Source of the DNA: Mycolicibacterium sp. YH-1
GTDB taxonomy: Bacteria > Actinomycetota > Actinomycetes > Mycobacteriales > Mycobacteriaceae
Direction: 5' to 3'
DNA: 64,000 nt
Assembly (NCBI RefSeq): GCF_022557175.1
Contig: NZ_CP092915.1
Coordinates: 1,054,001 to 1,118,000 of the forward strand
A program made the translations under genes and the position numbers. Positions 27,334-36,286 of this stretch are shown one piece after another (the first letter of the stretch is position 1; every line of letters begins with the position of its first letter). The notes below the pieces were generated by a model, which saw nothing but the letters and a program-made list of their open reading frames with translations, made no database searches and was not told where the DNA came from.

Positions 27334-28241
27334 GCCGTCACACCGGTCTTGCGCACCGTGAATCGCGCGGGCTTGGGCGTCCGCCGCGACCCGTAACCGC
27401 GGGAGAATCTCGATTCGATGAGACGCTGCACGGCCATCAGGACGGTGGTCAGTGCGAGATACCAGATGGTGATCGTCAGCAGCAGTTCGACGATCTTGAA
27501 GTTGCTTGCGTAGATCTTGCCGGCACTGCTGAGCAACTCGGCATAGGACACCGCGAAGGCCAGCGACGTGTACTTGGTCATGTTGATGGCCTCGTTGCCG
27601 GTCGGGGGCACGATGACGCGCATAGCCTGCGGGAGCACGATGCGGCGCATCGCACGCGCTTTGGTGAACCCCAGGGCTCGGGCTGCCTGTAGTTGGCCCG
27701 GGTCGACGGCGAGGATGCCGCTGCGGACGATCTCGCCCATGCTGGCGCCCTCGGCCAGGCCTAGGCCAAGTAGGGCGGCGAGCAGGGGAGTGATGAGGGC
27801 GTTCGCCGGCCCTTGGTAGATGGGGCCCAGGTTCACGTAGTCGACGACCAGGCCGATGTTGAACCACAGCAGCAGTTGCACCAGAACGGGAACGCCGCGG
27901 AAGAACCACAGGTAGAACTTGGCCGCTGCGACGGCGACGGGGTTGGCTGACAGATCCATGATCGCGATCGCGACGCCCACAACGATGCCCAGCAGCATGG
28001 CCAGTGCGGTGAGCAGCATCGTGCCGCGTAGACCTTCCAGGATCACTGGTGAGGTGAGGTAGCCCGGAATGATCGCCCAGTCGATGTCGGCGTACGCGAA
28101 CTGTCGGATGACGAGCGCCGCGCCTGCCACGAGGGCAACCGCGGAAGCCCATCGGCCGTAGTGCGGTCGCCCGACGGTGCGCTCGACGACGGAGCGTGCG
28201 GTCTGCGGGGCGCCTGTGTCTGTCTGAGTCGGAGGGACCAC
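27330..28241 (-). CDS. Polar amino acid-type ABC importer, permease subunit
   Basis: A 303-residue permease of the HisMQ family with about six membrane helices. The EAA loop is [20 protein letters not shown], followed by [20 protein letters not shown], both characteristic. An N-terminal polar tail of about 30 residues is longer than usual. I chose the GTG at 28241, which directly follows the stop of the binding-protein gene; a start at 28268 would overlap that gene. Being single, it probably forms a homodimer. Confidence 0.92.
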   Translation of the reverse strand: MVPPTQTDTGAPQTARSVVERTVGRPHYGRWASAVALVAGAALVIRQFAYADIDWAIIPGYLTSPVILEGLRGTMLLTALAMLLGIVVGVAIAIMDLSANPVAVAAAKFYLWFFRGVPVLVQLLLWFNIGLVVDYVNLGPIYQGPANALITPLLAALLGLGLAEGASMGEIVRSGILAVDPGQLQAARALGFTKARAMRRIVLPQAMRVIVPPTGNEAINMTKYTSLAFAVSYAELLSSAGKIYASNFKIVELLLTITIWYLALTTVLMAVQRLIESRFSRGYGSRRTPKPARFTVRKTGVTA

Positions 28242-28242
28242 G

Positions 28243-29106
28243 TCACTTCCCCTCCGGGGGCATCCCAATGGTTGCCATGGCGATCCTGCCGCCCTGCAGG
28301 CCCCACCGGTCGGAGATGGTCGCGTAAGTGCCGTCGTCGATCATCGTCTGCAGCGCGTGGCGGAACGGTTCAACCAGGGGGCTGCCCTTGGGGAAGATCA
28401 GCGCATACGTGGTTTCGTCGAACGTTGTGGTGTCCACCGGTTCGAGGTCGCTACCGCCGACGTGACTGGCGTAATCGGCGACCAGACGCGCGGTCGCGGT
28501 GGCATCAGCGCGACCTTGTTGCATCAGCAGCACGTGGCCCGCGGGATCGCCGTAGGAGATGGTCATGATCGCCGGGCGGCCCGAGCTCTCACAGTGTTCC
28601 CGGGACAGGCGCGCGACGGTGTCCGGATACTTCGAGCCCGCTTGAACGGCCACGGTGCGACCGCACACGTCGTCAAAATCCTTGATGCCAAGAGGATTTC
28701 CTCGGGTAACCAGGAGTACGGACGAGTCGGCGAAGTAGTTGAGCATGTCGAACTGCTCGGAACGTGCCTGCGTGTTGAACATCCCGTTGCCTGCGATGTC
28801 GTATCGGCCGGCGGAGACGCCCGGCATCAGCGACTCATAATTCGTCGGAATCCACTCCAGCTGGACACCTGCACGGCGCGCCATCTCGTTGACGTAATCG
28901 GGTTCGAAACCCTCGACGGTCTTGCCGTCGGCGCCGAGCACCTCGTAGGGCGCGAGTCCAACGGACGTCGCCATGCGAGCGGTTCGCTGCTCGCCGGGCA
29001 CGCTGTCGACTCGTTCGCCGCCCCCCGAGCATCCCGCGATCAACAACGCCGCGGCGACACCGGTACACGCTGTTGCGCCCCGTCTCCTCAGTCCGCCAAT
29101 GCTCAT
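28243..29106 (-). CDS. Polar amino acid-type ABC importer, substrate-binding lipoprotein
   Basis: A 287-residue family 3 solute-binding protein. The signal ends in the lipobox LIAGC with Cys26 as the lipidated residue. The mature part has APYEVLGADGKTVEGFEPDY, a ligand-contact region with SVLLVTRGNPLGIKDFDDVC, and late GSPLVEPFRHALQTMIDDGTY, all typical of amino acid binders. I chose the ATG at 29106, preceded by AAAGAGGGACGG, over one ten codons upstream. It is the first gene of the ABC operon, and its promoter contains a predicted GntR operator. Confidence 0.92.
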   Translation of the reverse strand: MSIGGLRRRGATACTGVAAALLIAGCSGGGERVDSVPGEQRTARMATSVGLAPYEVLGADGKTVEGFEPDYVNEMARRAGVQLEWIPTNYESLMPGVSAGRYDIAGNGMFNTQARSEQFDMLNYFADSSVLLVTRGNPLGIKDFDDVCGRTVAVQAGSKYPDTVARLSREHCESSGRPAIMTISYGDPAGHVLLMQQGRADATATARLVADYASHVGGSDLEPVDTTTFDETTYALIFPKGSPLVEPFRHALQTMIDDGTYATISDRWGLQGGRIAMATIGMPPEGK

Positions 29107-29149
29107 CCGCCGTCCCTCTTTCGTGGTCTGATTCACCGCTCGAACAAGT

Positions 29150-29188
29150 AAGGTTTTACACCTTAGGTATCGGCTGGAGTGGTGTCAA
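29150..29188 (-). promoter_or_regulatory. ABC operon promoter overlapped by a GntR operator
   Basis: On the minus strand TTGACA (29188-29183), a 17-base spacer and TAAGGT (29165-29160) form a good sigma-70-type promoter. The palindrome AAGGTTTTACACCTT (29150-29164) covers the -10 box and would block it when bound. The complementary reading is AAGGTGTAAAACCTT, close to the other island sites. Confidence 0.7.
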
Positions 29189-29248
29189 TCACAGCGATGT
29201 TGACACGACCTGGGCTTTTCGTGTTTCACGCCGCTGGGGCGGACGGTC

Positions 29249-29287
29249 TGGTCAAACCGCAATCCCGTATGTAAGGTGTAATACCTC
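29249..29287 (+). promoter_or_regulatory. Catabolic operon promoter overlapped by a GntR operator
   Basis: TGGTCA (29249-29254), a 17-base spacer and TAAGGT (29272-29277) form a plausible promoter for the rightward operon. The operator-like AAGGTGTAATACCTC (29273-29287) overlaps the -10 box in the same register as at the divergent ABC promoter. A second TTGACA at 29200-29205 has no clear -10 partner. Confidence 0.62.
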
Positions 29288-29303
29288 ACTGAAAGGAAGT
29301 GCG

Positions 29304-30524
29304 ATGGATCACAGTGGCACTGTCGTGATCGGCGGCGGCATCATCGGTGCGTACTGCGCCTACGAACTCGCCCGCGCCGGCGAATCGGTAGTCATCGTGG
29401 ACCCCGCACCCGCATCGGGAGCGTCGACCGGCAACGCCGGAATGCTGGTGCCGAGCTACTGCCTCCCGATGGCCAATCCAGCGACGCTGAGCGCAGGGTT
29501 GGCCTCACTGTTCAGCGCCGATAGCGCAGTGTCGTTCGCACGGCCGATAACGGCTGACACGCTGTCCTGGTTGGCGCGGTTCGTCGTCGCGTCGAGGCCC
29601 GGCCGCGCGGTACGTGTGGCTCCTGAGTTGGTGAGTATGGGCGCGCGCAGCATTGACGCCTACGAACGGCTCGCCGCGCGCGAGGGCATCCCCTTGGAGG
29701 TGCGGCGATGCGGCTGGCTGCACGCGGCGGAGACACCGGCGGCGCTGCGCGCGCACACCAAGGCTGCGAATGCGTTGCGGCGGCTCGGTGTTCGCATGGA
29801 GACGCTATCCGGTGAAGCCGCCCGCGAGCGGGTTCAGCACCTGAGTGAAACCGTGGTCGGCGCTGTCCACTTCCCCGACGACGCGGCGGTGGATCCGACG
29901 TCGGCATGCCGGGCGGTGCTCAGCGCCGCCGCGAAGCACGGTGCGCGCACAGTGCGTGCGTTGGCCACCGGGCTGATTCGCGACGGTGATCGGGTCACTG
30001 CGGTTCGCACCGATGGTGGCGACATTCCCGCGCATGCGGTCGTGCTTGCGGCCGGTCACAGCACCACGGTGCTAGCCCGGCGGCTTGGACTCGGGGTTCC
30101 CGGGATCGTGCCCGCTCAGGGCTGGAGCCTCACCCTGCCGGCTGACAGCGGCCAGGCACCCGATGTGGCGCTGATGTCGGTGGACGACCATGTGGTTATC
30201 AACGCGACGGCTGGCATGGTGCGTCTGACCGGCGGCATGCGATTCGGCGGCGATCCCGATGAGGCGCCGCCGCAGGAGGTGTTCGATCGTCTGCGGGCAA
30301 CCGCGAACCGGCTGGTGCCGTCGTTGTCTGCGATCACCGACGATGGCCAAAAGTTCTGGGGCGCAAGACCCATGACTGCGTCCGGCCTACCGGTCACGCG
30401 GCGTCTTCTCGGCAACATGGTGGTTGCCGCAGGGCATGGTCCCCTGGGCATGACGCTGGCACCGGCCACCGCTGAGCTGGCCGCACGGCTGCTTCAGCAG
30501 ACCTTGACAAGGAGCACACGATGA
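29304..30524 (+). CDS. FAD-dependent amine oxidase/dehydrogenase (DadA/DAO family)
   Basis: A 406-residue flavoprotein of the D-amino acid oxidase superfamily. The N-terminal dinucleotide fold is TVVIGGGIIGAYCAYELARAG, followed by VIVDPAPASGASTGNAGMLVPS, which is typical of DadA-like dehydrogenases. The C-terminal FAD-contact region is MVVAAGHGPLGMTLAPATAEL. Such enzymes oxidise D-amino acids, glycine, sarcosine or related secondary amines. The exact substrate is not readable. The ATG at 29304 follows GAAAGGAAG. It is the first gene of the catabolic operon and overlaps the CoA-transferase by four bases. Confidence 0.9.
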   Translation: MDHSGTVVIGGGIIGAYCAYELARAGESVVIVDPAPASGASTGNAGMLVPSYCLPMANPATLSAGLASLFSADSAVSFARPITADTLSWLARFVVASRPGRAVRVAPELVSMGARSIDAYERLAAREGIPLEVRRCGWLHAAETPAALRAHTKAANALRRLGVRMETLSGEAARERVQHLSETVVGAVHFPDDAAVDPTSACRAVLSAAAKHGARTVRALATGLIRDGDRVTAVRTDGGDIPAHAVVLAAGHSTTVLARRLGLGVPGIVPAQGWSLTLPADSGQAPDVALMSVDDHVVINATAGMVRLTGGMRFGGDPDEAPPQEVFDRLRATANRLVPSLSAITDDGQKFWGARPMTASGLPVTRRLLGNMVVAAGHGPLGMTLAPATAELAARLLQQTLTRSTR

Positions 30525-33031
30525 CATCCCTCGCGGCACCCTTGTCGGGTATCCGGGTTGTCGACTTCGGCCAGTATGTGGCCGGGCCGGCCGTCGCCAT
30601 GATCCTCGGTGATCTGGGCGCTGAGGTCATCCGCATCGACCCGCCCACGGGTCCGGCCTGGGACAGCCCCGCCACCGCGGCGCTGAATCGCGGCAAGCGC
30701 TCCATCGCCTTGGACCTCAAGTCGAGCGTTGACCGCGCCACCGCGCAGGACTTGATCAGGACCGCCGATGTGGTCGTGGAGAACTTCCGTCCCGGTGTCA
30801 TGTCCCGCCTCGGCCTGGACGCCACGGAGTTGCGACGCGCGCAACCGCGACTGATCTACCTGTCACTACCGGGCTTCTCGGCCACCGACCCCACCCGCGC
30901 CCAGCTGCCGGGGTGGGAGGGCATCGTCTTGTCAGCCACCGGCGGATACACCGACATGGGCCTCAACCGGGTGCTGATGGGCATCAACCCGTCCTACAGC
31001 CCGCTGCCGCTGGCATCTGCCTACGCGGCAGCGCTTGGAGCCCTGGCTGTGGTGGTGGCACTGCTGGACAGGATGTCCTCCGGCTGCGGTGAGCACATCG
31101 AGGTGCCGCTGGCGGATGCCGTGCTCGAGGGACTGGCCTACAACTCGTTACGAGTTGACGACCTACCGCCGCGCTACCTGTCATTGCGCGAACTGGAGAT
31201 TGACCGTCGCCGTGCCGACGGTCAGGCGATGGACATGTCCTATGACGAACTGCAGGAACTGCTTGACCCGTTCTATCGCAGTTACCGATGCGCCGACGGG
31301 CGGCTGTTCTACAACTGCTGCCCCGCGCACCGGACCCACGCCATCACCGCGTTGAAGACCCTGGGGTTGTGGGATCAGTTCGCCGCCACAGTCCCAGTCG
31401 TCGATCCCTATCTGGATCACGCCGACTGGCCGGCAGGTGTCGACTGCACGTTGTTGGCATACCCGCTGTCCGAGAACTGGACCCGGCAGCTTGCCGGCCC
31501 CATCGAGGCTGCCTTCGCTCAGCACTCGAGTACGGAGTGGGAGGCGCGATTCGACGCTGCCCGTATCCCCGGAGCGGCCCATCGCAGCAGCGCGGAGTGG
31601 ATGCACAGCGACCATGCCCGCACCGCCGGACTCATGGTGGACGTCCCCGACCCCCGGTACGGGCGCCTGCTGCGACCTGGGCCGGTGATCTGGACAGAGA
31701 ACAGCCCGCTCAACACCGCGTCGGCGCCAGCGCTCGACGCCGACCGCCACGACATCCTCGCCCTGCTGGGCGAGCAGACCCCGACCATCGGTGGCCTCGC
31801 AGGAGCGCCGGACGGGGCACTGCCGCTGAGCGGGGTGCGCATCCTCGACATCACCAATGTCATCGCCGGCCCAACGATCGGATCCACGTTGGCCCGATTT
31901 GGAGCCACCGTCACCAAGATCGACCCTCCCACACCGACTTTCGACCCGTACCACAACATCGTCGTCGGCCTGCACGCCAACCGCGGCAAACGCAGCGCCC
32001 TCGTTGACCTGACCACCCCGGCGGGGCAGGCCATCTTGGACAAGCTCGTCGCCGAACATGACGTGGTCACGTTCAACGGCGTGACCCGCCAAATGAATGC
32101 GCTGGGGCTCACCCCGCAGCGGCTCAAGGCGATCAACCCCGATATCGCCATGGTGCGCATCGACGCGTACGGAGGTCAGCGGCCCGGCCCGCGCAGCGAG
32201 GTTCCCGGCTACGACGACAACGTCCAGGCCTGCACCGGCATCATGACGCGCTTTGGTGGATCAGCCCAAACACCGGAGGAACACGCCCACCTCGGCACCA
32301 TCGACGCACTCGCCGGCTTCCTGGCCAGTGCAGCGGCAGTGGCAGCACTGCTGCAACAGCGCCGCACCCAGCACAGCGAGCCCGCTCGCGTGTCGCTGGC
32401 CGCCGCCGGACAGTTCCTCCAGATTCCGTTCATGTACGACCACCCCGGCCGGGACCCCTTCGATGAACCACATGGACGCCTGGCCCACGGCGAGAACTCC
32501 TGCTACCGCAGTTACCAGGCCGCCGACGGGCCGCTGTTCTTCGCTGGCCGCACAGGCGATCTCGGTGACCTGGCCGATCTCGAGGCATTCGGCGGGCTTC
32601 CCGTCGACGGCGATGACGTCGAGGTGGCCGACTACCTCGCGCAGACATTCCTTGGGCGCGACGTCGCGTACTGGTGTGCCGCGCTGGCCGGTAGCCCGTT
32701 CGGTGTGCACCGCGTCGAAGCGATCGCCGATCTGAAGCAACGCAACACGGTGACCGAATCGGCCGGACCAGTCCCGCTGGGATCAACCACCATGCTCTTC
32801 GTGCGCCACGACCGCCATCCACTGGGCCGGTGGGTTGACATGGCAGCACCGAACGCCATCAGAACCAGTCGAATGCGACTGCAGATGCCCGGTCCAGCAC
32901 CACGATTCGGAGAACACACCCACGAGGTGCTGGCAGCGCTTGGCTACACCGGCGACCAGATCGCCGAGCTGAGCACCGCTGGTGTCGTCACCGATCGCTG
33001 GACACCGAAAGCCACCTACCTACCGCTGTAA
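30521..33031 (+). CDS. Double-domain CaiB/BaiF-type (family III) CoA-transferase
   Basis: An 836-residue protein made of two family III CoA-transferase halves. The first (about 1-400) has LSGIRVVDFGQYVAGPAVAM and LNRGKRSIALDLKS; the second (about 430-836) has LSGVRILDITNVIAGPTIGS and ANRGKRSALVDLTT. Single-domain members are about 400 residues. In the second half GTIDALAG supplies a candidate catalytic aspartate, Asp595. In the first half the aligned position (around Ala165 in LPLASAYAA) has no aspartate. Family members move CoA between carboxylates such as carnitine and crotonobetaine. It probably activates the pathway acid here, which is inference. Confidence 0.9.
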   Translation: MTSLAAPLSGIRVVDFGQYVAGPAVAMILGDLGAEVIRIDPPTGPAWDSPATAALNRGKRSIALDLKSSVDRATAQDLIRTADVVVENFRPGVMSRLGLDATELRRAQPRLIYLSLPGFSATDPTRAQLPGWEGIVLSATGGYTDMGLNRVLMGINPSYSPLPLASAYAAALGALAVVVALLDRMSSGCGEHIEVPLADAVLEGLAYNSLRVDDLPPRYLSLRELEIDRRRADGQAMDMSYDELQELLDPFYRSYRCADGRLFYNCCPAHRTHAITALKTLGLWDQFAATVPVVDPYLDHADWPAGVDCTLLAYPLSENWTRQLAGPIEAAFAQHSSTEWEARFDAARIPGAAHRSSAEWMHSDHARTAGLMVDVPDPRYGRLLRPGPVIWTENSPLNTASAPALDADRHDILALLGEQTPTIGGLAGAPDGALPLSGVRILDITNVIAGPTIGSTLARFGATVTKIDPPTPTFDPYHNIVVGLHANRGKRSALVDLTTPAGQAILDKLVAEHDVVTFNGVTRQMNALGLTPQRLKAINPDIAMVRIDAYGGQRPGPRSEVPGYDDNVQACTGIMTRFGGSAQTPEEHAHLGTIDALAGFLASAAAVAALLQQRRTQHSEPARVSLAAAGQFLQIPFMYDHPGRDPFDEPHGRLAHGENSCYRSYQAADGPLFFAGRTGDLGDLADLEAFGGLPVDGDDVEVADYLAQTFLGRDVAYWCAALAGSPFGVHRVEAIADLKQRNTVTESAGPVPLGSTTMLFVRHDRHPLGRWVDMAAPNAIRTSRMRLQMPGPAPRFGEHTHEVLAALGYTGDQIAELSTAGVVTDRWTPKATYLPL

Positions 33032-33058
33032 TCCCACTTCACGACAGAGGAGTAACCC

Positions 33059-34009
33059 ATGAGAACGACCTACGATCCGGTGGCCATCACCGCAGCCGTG
33101 ACCGGCGGCGACGTGCTGCCCAGCCAGAGCCCCGCAGTCCCGTGCGGACCGGAGGCCATCGCCAAGGCCGCGATCGACGCAGCCGCCGCCGGCGCCACCG
33201 CCGTTCACCTGCACGCCCGCGAGATCGACGGGCGCCCCACGGGATCAGCGTCGATGTTCGCCCAGATCGTCGACCAGATCCGCAGCCAGTGCGACGTTGT
33301 CATCAATGTCACCACCGGTGGCTCAGTGGACATGACTGCCGCGGACCGGCTGCAGGGCGTCATCGCCACCCGACCCGATATCGCCACCCTCAATCTGGGG
33401 ACGATGAACTTTGAGGGCTTCCCCACCAAGGAACGTTGGCCCGAGGTGCAACACCAGTGGGAGCGTGACGTTCTGGCCAACTCCGGTCGCGTCGTGTTCA
33501 CCAACACGCTGGCCATGATGCGCGACTTCGCTGCCACCTTCCGCGATCTCGGGGTGTGCCCGGAACTGGAGGTCTATGACCTCGGTCATCTGAACATGGC
33601 CCGATTCCTGCTCGACGAGGGAACACTGCACGGCCCCGTGCGCATCCAGTTCGTTCTCGGCGCGCTCGGCGGGGCGGGGAACAGCCTGCACGACTTGTTC
33701 GCTCTCGAACAGGCCGCCCAACGCATCCTTGGCGCTGACCTCGCCGCGGTCAGTGTCGCCGCTGTCGGCTACCCCGCACAGTTGCGGATGGCAGCGGTGG
33801 CCGCCGCCGGCGGTTACGACATCCGGGTCGGTATCGAGGACAACCTGCGGATCCGGCGCCGCGAGCAGGCCAAGGACTCGGCCGAATTGGTCGCTGCGGC
33901 TGTCGGAATCGCCGCACAACTGGAACGCGGCATCACCACACCCGACCAGCTGCGCGCCCAGCTCGGCCCGTGGTACTCCACTCGGCCGACTGCGGAGGCA
34001 CAGTCGTGA
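33059..34009 (+). CDS. Beta-keto acid cleavage enzyme (BKACE, DUF849)
   Basis: A 316-residue zinc TIM-barrel enzyme. BKACEs cleave a beta-keto acid with acetyl-CoA to give acetoacetate and a new acyl-CoA. Zinc ligands are His50 and His52 (AVHLHAREI) and Glu260 (VGIEDNL); Arg256 and Asp261 keep the spacing of the catalytic Arg226/Asp231 of the reference Kce enzyme. NVTTGGS is the substrate carboxylate loop. In carnitine degradation a BKACE acts on 3-dehydrocarnitine. Here it stands two genes from a carnitine-dehydrogenase-like gene. It lies 27 bases after the CoA-transferase. Confidence 0.93.
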   Translation: MRTTYDPVAITAAVTGGDVLPSQSPAVPCGPEAIAKAAIDAAAAGATAVHLHAREIDGRPTGSASMFAQIVDQIRSQCDVVINVTTGGSVDMTAADRLQGVIATRPDIATLNLGTMNFEGFPTKERWPEVQHQWERDVLANSGRVVFTNTLAMMRDFAATFRDLGVCPELEVYDLGHLNMARFLLDEGTLHGPVRIQFVLGALGGAGNSLHDLFALEQAAQRILGADLAAVSVAAVGYPAQLRMAAVAAAGGYDIRVGIEDNLRIRRREQAKDSAELVAAAVGIAAQLERGITTPDQLRAQLGPWYSTRPTAEAQS

Positions 34010-34863
34010 ACCATGCCACCGACGTGCTGCGCATCAGCTGTATGCAGGCCGAGGGACGACCCGGCGACGTGGAACACAACCTCGATCTGGTTGACCGCGC
34101 CGCTGTGCAAGCCCGCGGCGACGGCGCAGACCTGCTGATCACTCCCGAGATGTTCTTGACCGGCTATGACTGCGGTGATCTAGCGCCGCTTTTGGAGCCC
34201 GACCGCGATCTGGCCGGTCGGGTCGCCGCCATCGCGGCCCGACATCGCATCGCCATCCTGGCCGGTCTGCCCATAGCGCTGCCCGAAGGGGGTATCTCCA
34301 ACGCCGCGGTATTCGTCGACGACACCGGACAAACCCTTGGTGTGCACCACAAGTCGCACCTGTACGGGGCGATCGACAAGGACAGGTTTCATCCCGGAGC
34401 CCACCCGGCCACCATCGTGGACTACCGCGGGGTACGCATCGGCGTGCTCATCTGCTTCGAACTGGAGTTTCCGGAGCCGGCCCGACTCGCGGCGTTGTCC
34501 GGCGCGCAGCTCATCGCGGTACCCACCTCGAACATGGAGCCCTACGCGGCCATCAACGAGCACCTGGTCTGGACCCGTGCATGGGAGAACCAGACCTACG
34601 TCGCGTACGTGAATCGCTGTGGGACCGAACGCAACACCCACTACGTCGGCAGAACCGTCGTCCATGGACCCGGCGGGGAGCTCATCGCGCGTGCCGACAC
34701 ATCACCCACCCTGCTGACCGCCGATATCTGTATCCCCGCGGTCGCCGCTGCCCGTCACGACTTCAGTTACCTCGCCGAACGCCGGCCGAATCTGTATGCC
34801 GGGCTCGCGCACCTCGAACCCCAACTGCCCGCACCGAACCGAAAGGCATTGCCATGCACGTGA
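34006..34863 (+). CDS. Nitrilase-superfamily carbon-nitrogen hydrolase
   Basis: A 285-residue hydrolase with the catalytic Glu48 (LLITPEMFLTGYD), Lys116 (VHHKSHLYG) and Cys150 (VLICFELEFPEPA) of the superfamily. The single cysteine context ICFELEFPE is closer to aliphatic amidase or omega-amidase-like branches than to true nitrilases. Its reaction is probably the hydrolysis of an amide or carbamoyl group to release ammonia. The GTG at 34006 overlaps the BKACE stop (GTGA); the ATG six bases later is possible. The 3' end overlaps the next gene by ten bases. Confidence 0.9.
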   Translation: MNHATDVLRISCMQAEGRPGDVEHNLDLVDRAAVQARGDGADLLITPEMFLTGYDCGDLAPLLEPDRDLAGRVAAIAARHRIAILAGLPIALPEGGISNAAVFVDDTGQTLGVHHKSHLYGAIDKDRFHPGAHPATIVDYRGVRIGVLICFELEFPEPARLAALSGAQLIAVPTSNMEPYAAINEHLVWTRAWENQTYVAYVNRCGTERNTHYVGRTVVHGPGGELIARADTSPTLLTADICIPAVAAARHDFSYLAERRPNLYAGLAHLEPQLPAPNRKALPCT

Positions 34864-35810
34864 AACTGAGCCCCGAGGACGTGAAGACCGTCGCCTGTAT
34901 CGGAGCCGGTGTCATCGGCGGCGGCTGGGTGGCGCACTTCCTGGCCCGCGGCTACGACGTTCACATGTGGGATCCCGCGCCCGACGCCGAGGCCAAGGTG
35001 CGACACCGTGTCGAGGCGGTCTGGCCCGTCCTCACCGAGCTGGGTCTGGCCCCGGGTGCAGATCCGGGTCGCCTCGTCGCGGCACGCACGCTGGACTCGG
35101 CAGTTGCGGACGCCGACTTCATCCAGGAGAGCGGCCCCGAGGCGCTGCCGACCAAGATCGACCTGCTGGCGCACATCGACTCGGCTAGCAGCCCCGATGT
35201 GGTGGTGGCATCGTCGACGGCGGGTCACCCCATGACCGATATGCAGGTCGGTGCCACGCGCCCCGAGCGTTTCGTCGTCGGGCACCCGTTCAATCCGCCC
35301 TACCTGTTGCCGTTGGTGGAGGTGGTCGGTGGCCGCAGCACGTCTGCGGCCGCGGTCGCGTGGGCGTCGGCGTTCTACACCGCTGCGGGCAAATCGGTCA
35401 TCACCATGGACTCCGAAGTGCCGGGCTTCATCGCGAACCGTCTGCAGGAGGCCCTGTGGCGTGAAGCGCTGCACATGGTGGCCGCAGGCGAGGCGACCAT
35501 CGAGCAGATCGACCGCGCCGTCACCGACGGTCCCGGGTTGCGGTGGGCGTTCCACGGCCCCTTCACCACGTTCCACCTGGCTGGCGGCCACGGTGGCATT
35601 GCACATGCGTTGGAACACTTCGATCCGACCGAGTACTCGCAGTGGTCGCGGCTGGCCAGCCCGGAGTTGTCCAAGACGCTCAAGCAGCACCTCATCGACG
35701 GTGCCATCGCCACCACCGATGGTCGCGACGTCGCCGACCTGACGAGTGAACGCGACGCCTCCATTGCCGCGATTCTGCGCACGCTGCGACGCGCCGAGCA
35801 GCCGTCATGA
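34854..35810 (+). CDS. 3-hydroxyacyl-CoA dehydrogenase family, carnitine dehydrogenase-like
   Basis: A 318-residue NAD-dependent dehydrogenase. The Rossmann motif is CIGAGVIGGGWVAHF (GxGxxG at 17-22), the catalytic histidine is His144 in VVGHPFNPPYLLPLVEVVGG, and the C-terminal domain has PGFIANRLQEALWREALHMV and GPGLRWAFHGPFTTFHLAGG. The latter pattern is typical of L-carnitine 3-dehydrogenase and L-gulonate dehydrogenase rather than FadB. The next gene is a thioesterase of the kind fused to carnitine dehydrogenase in some bacteria. Likely reaction: oxidation of a 3-hydroxy acid to the 3-keto acid that BKACE cleaves. Confidence 0.88.
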   Translation: MHVKLSPEDVKTVACIGAGVIGGGWVAHFLARGYDVHMWDPAPDAEAKVRHRVEAVWPVLTELGLAPGADPGRLVAARTLDSAVADADFIQESGPEALPTKIDLLAHIDSASSPDVVVASSTAGHPMTDMQVGATRPERFVVGHPFNPPYLLPLVEVVGGRSTSAAAVAWASAFYTAAGKSVITMDSEVPGFIANRLQEALWREALHMVAAGEATIEQIDRAVTDGPGLRWAFHGPFTTFHLAGGHGGIAHALEHFDPTEYSQWSRLASPELSKTLKQHLIDGAIATTDGRDVADLTSERDASIAAILRTLRRAEQPS

Positions 35811-36286
35811 CCGACATCAGCCAGCGCAGCCCGACCCCAAGGCTGCCGCCCACCTGGGCAACTGTCGATGATGCCTGGATCGACTACAACGGCCATCTCT
35901 CCGAGGGCTACTACGTGCTGATGTTCAGCCGCGCGATAGACGACATGCTCACCCATGTCGGTCTCGGCGAGCCCTACCGCGCGGCCACCAACTGCGCAGT
36001 GTTCACCGTCGAAGCCCACGTCCGCTATCTGCATCAGGTGCGTGCCGACAGCACCATCGAGATCCGAAACCGAATCACCGCCGTCGACGGCAAACGCCTG
36101 CACAGCGTCCACGACATGTATGTCGGTGAAAAGCTCTGTGCCACTGAAGAAGTCGTCGGACTTCACGTCAACCGCGAACAGGAGAGGGTGGTGCCGTTCC
36201 CGGCTGCCGTCCAGACGGAGCTGGCCGGCTATCGACAGCACGGGCACACGGGACCGATCTCGGCCACCGTCGGAGCAACCCAGTGA
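35807..36286 (+). CDS. 4HBT-fold thioesterase, betainyl-CoA thioesterase-like
   Basis: A 159-residue hotdog-fold thioesterase. The motif AWIDYNGHLSEGYYVLMFSRAIDDML with CAVFTVEAHVRYLHQVRAD closely resembles the thioesterase domain attached to or adjacent to carnitine dehydrogenases, which hydrolyses betainyl-CoA to glycine betaine. The ATG overlaps the dehydrogenase stop by four bases, so the two are translated together. It would complete the conversion started by the dehydrogenase and BKACE. I cannot tell from sequence whether the acyl group is betainyl or an unmethylated analogue. Confidence 0.87.
   Translation: MTDISQRSPTPRLPPTWATVDDAWIDYNGHLSEGYYVLMFSRAIDDMLTHVGLGEPYRAATNCAVFTVEAHVRYLHQVRADSTIEIRNRITAVDGKRLHSVHDMYVGEKLCATEEVVGLHVNREQERVVPFPAAVQTELAGYRQHGHTGPISATVGATQ

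Noticed and set aside
28157..28568. Overlapping plus-strand frames over the ABC binding-protein gene
   Set aside because: They have no start signal and no homology features, while the lipoprotein has a lipobox and a family fold.
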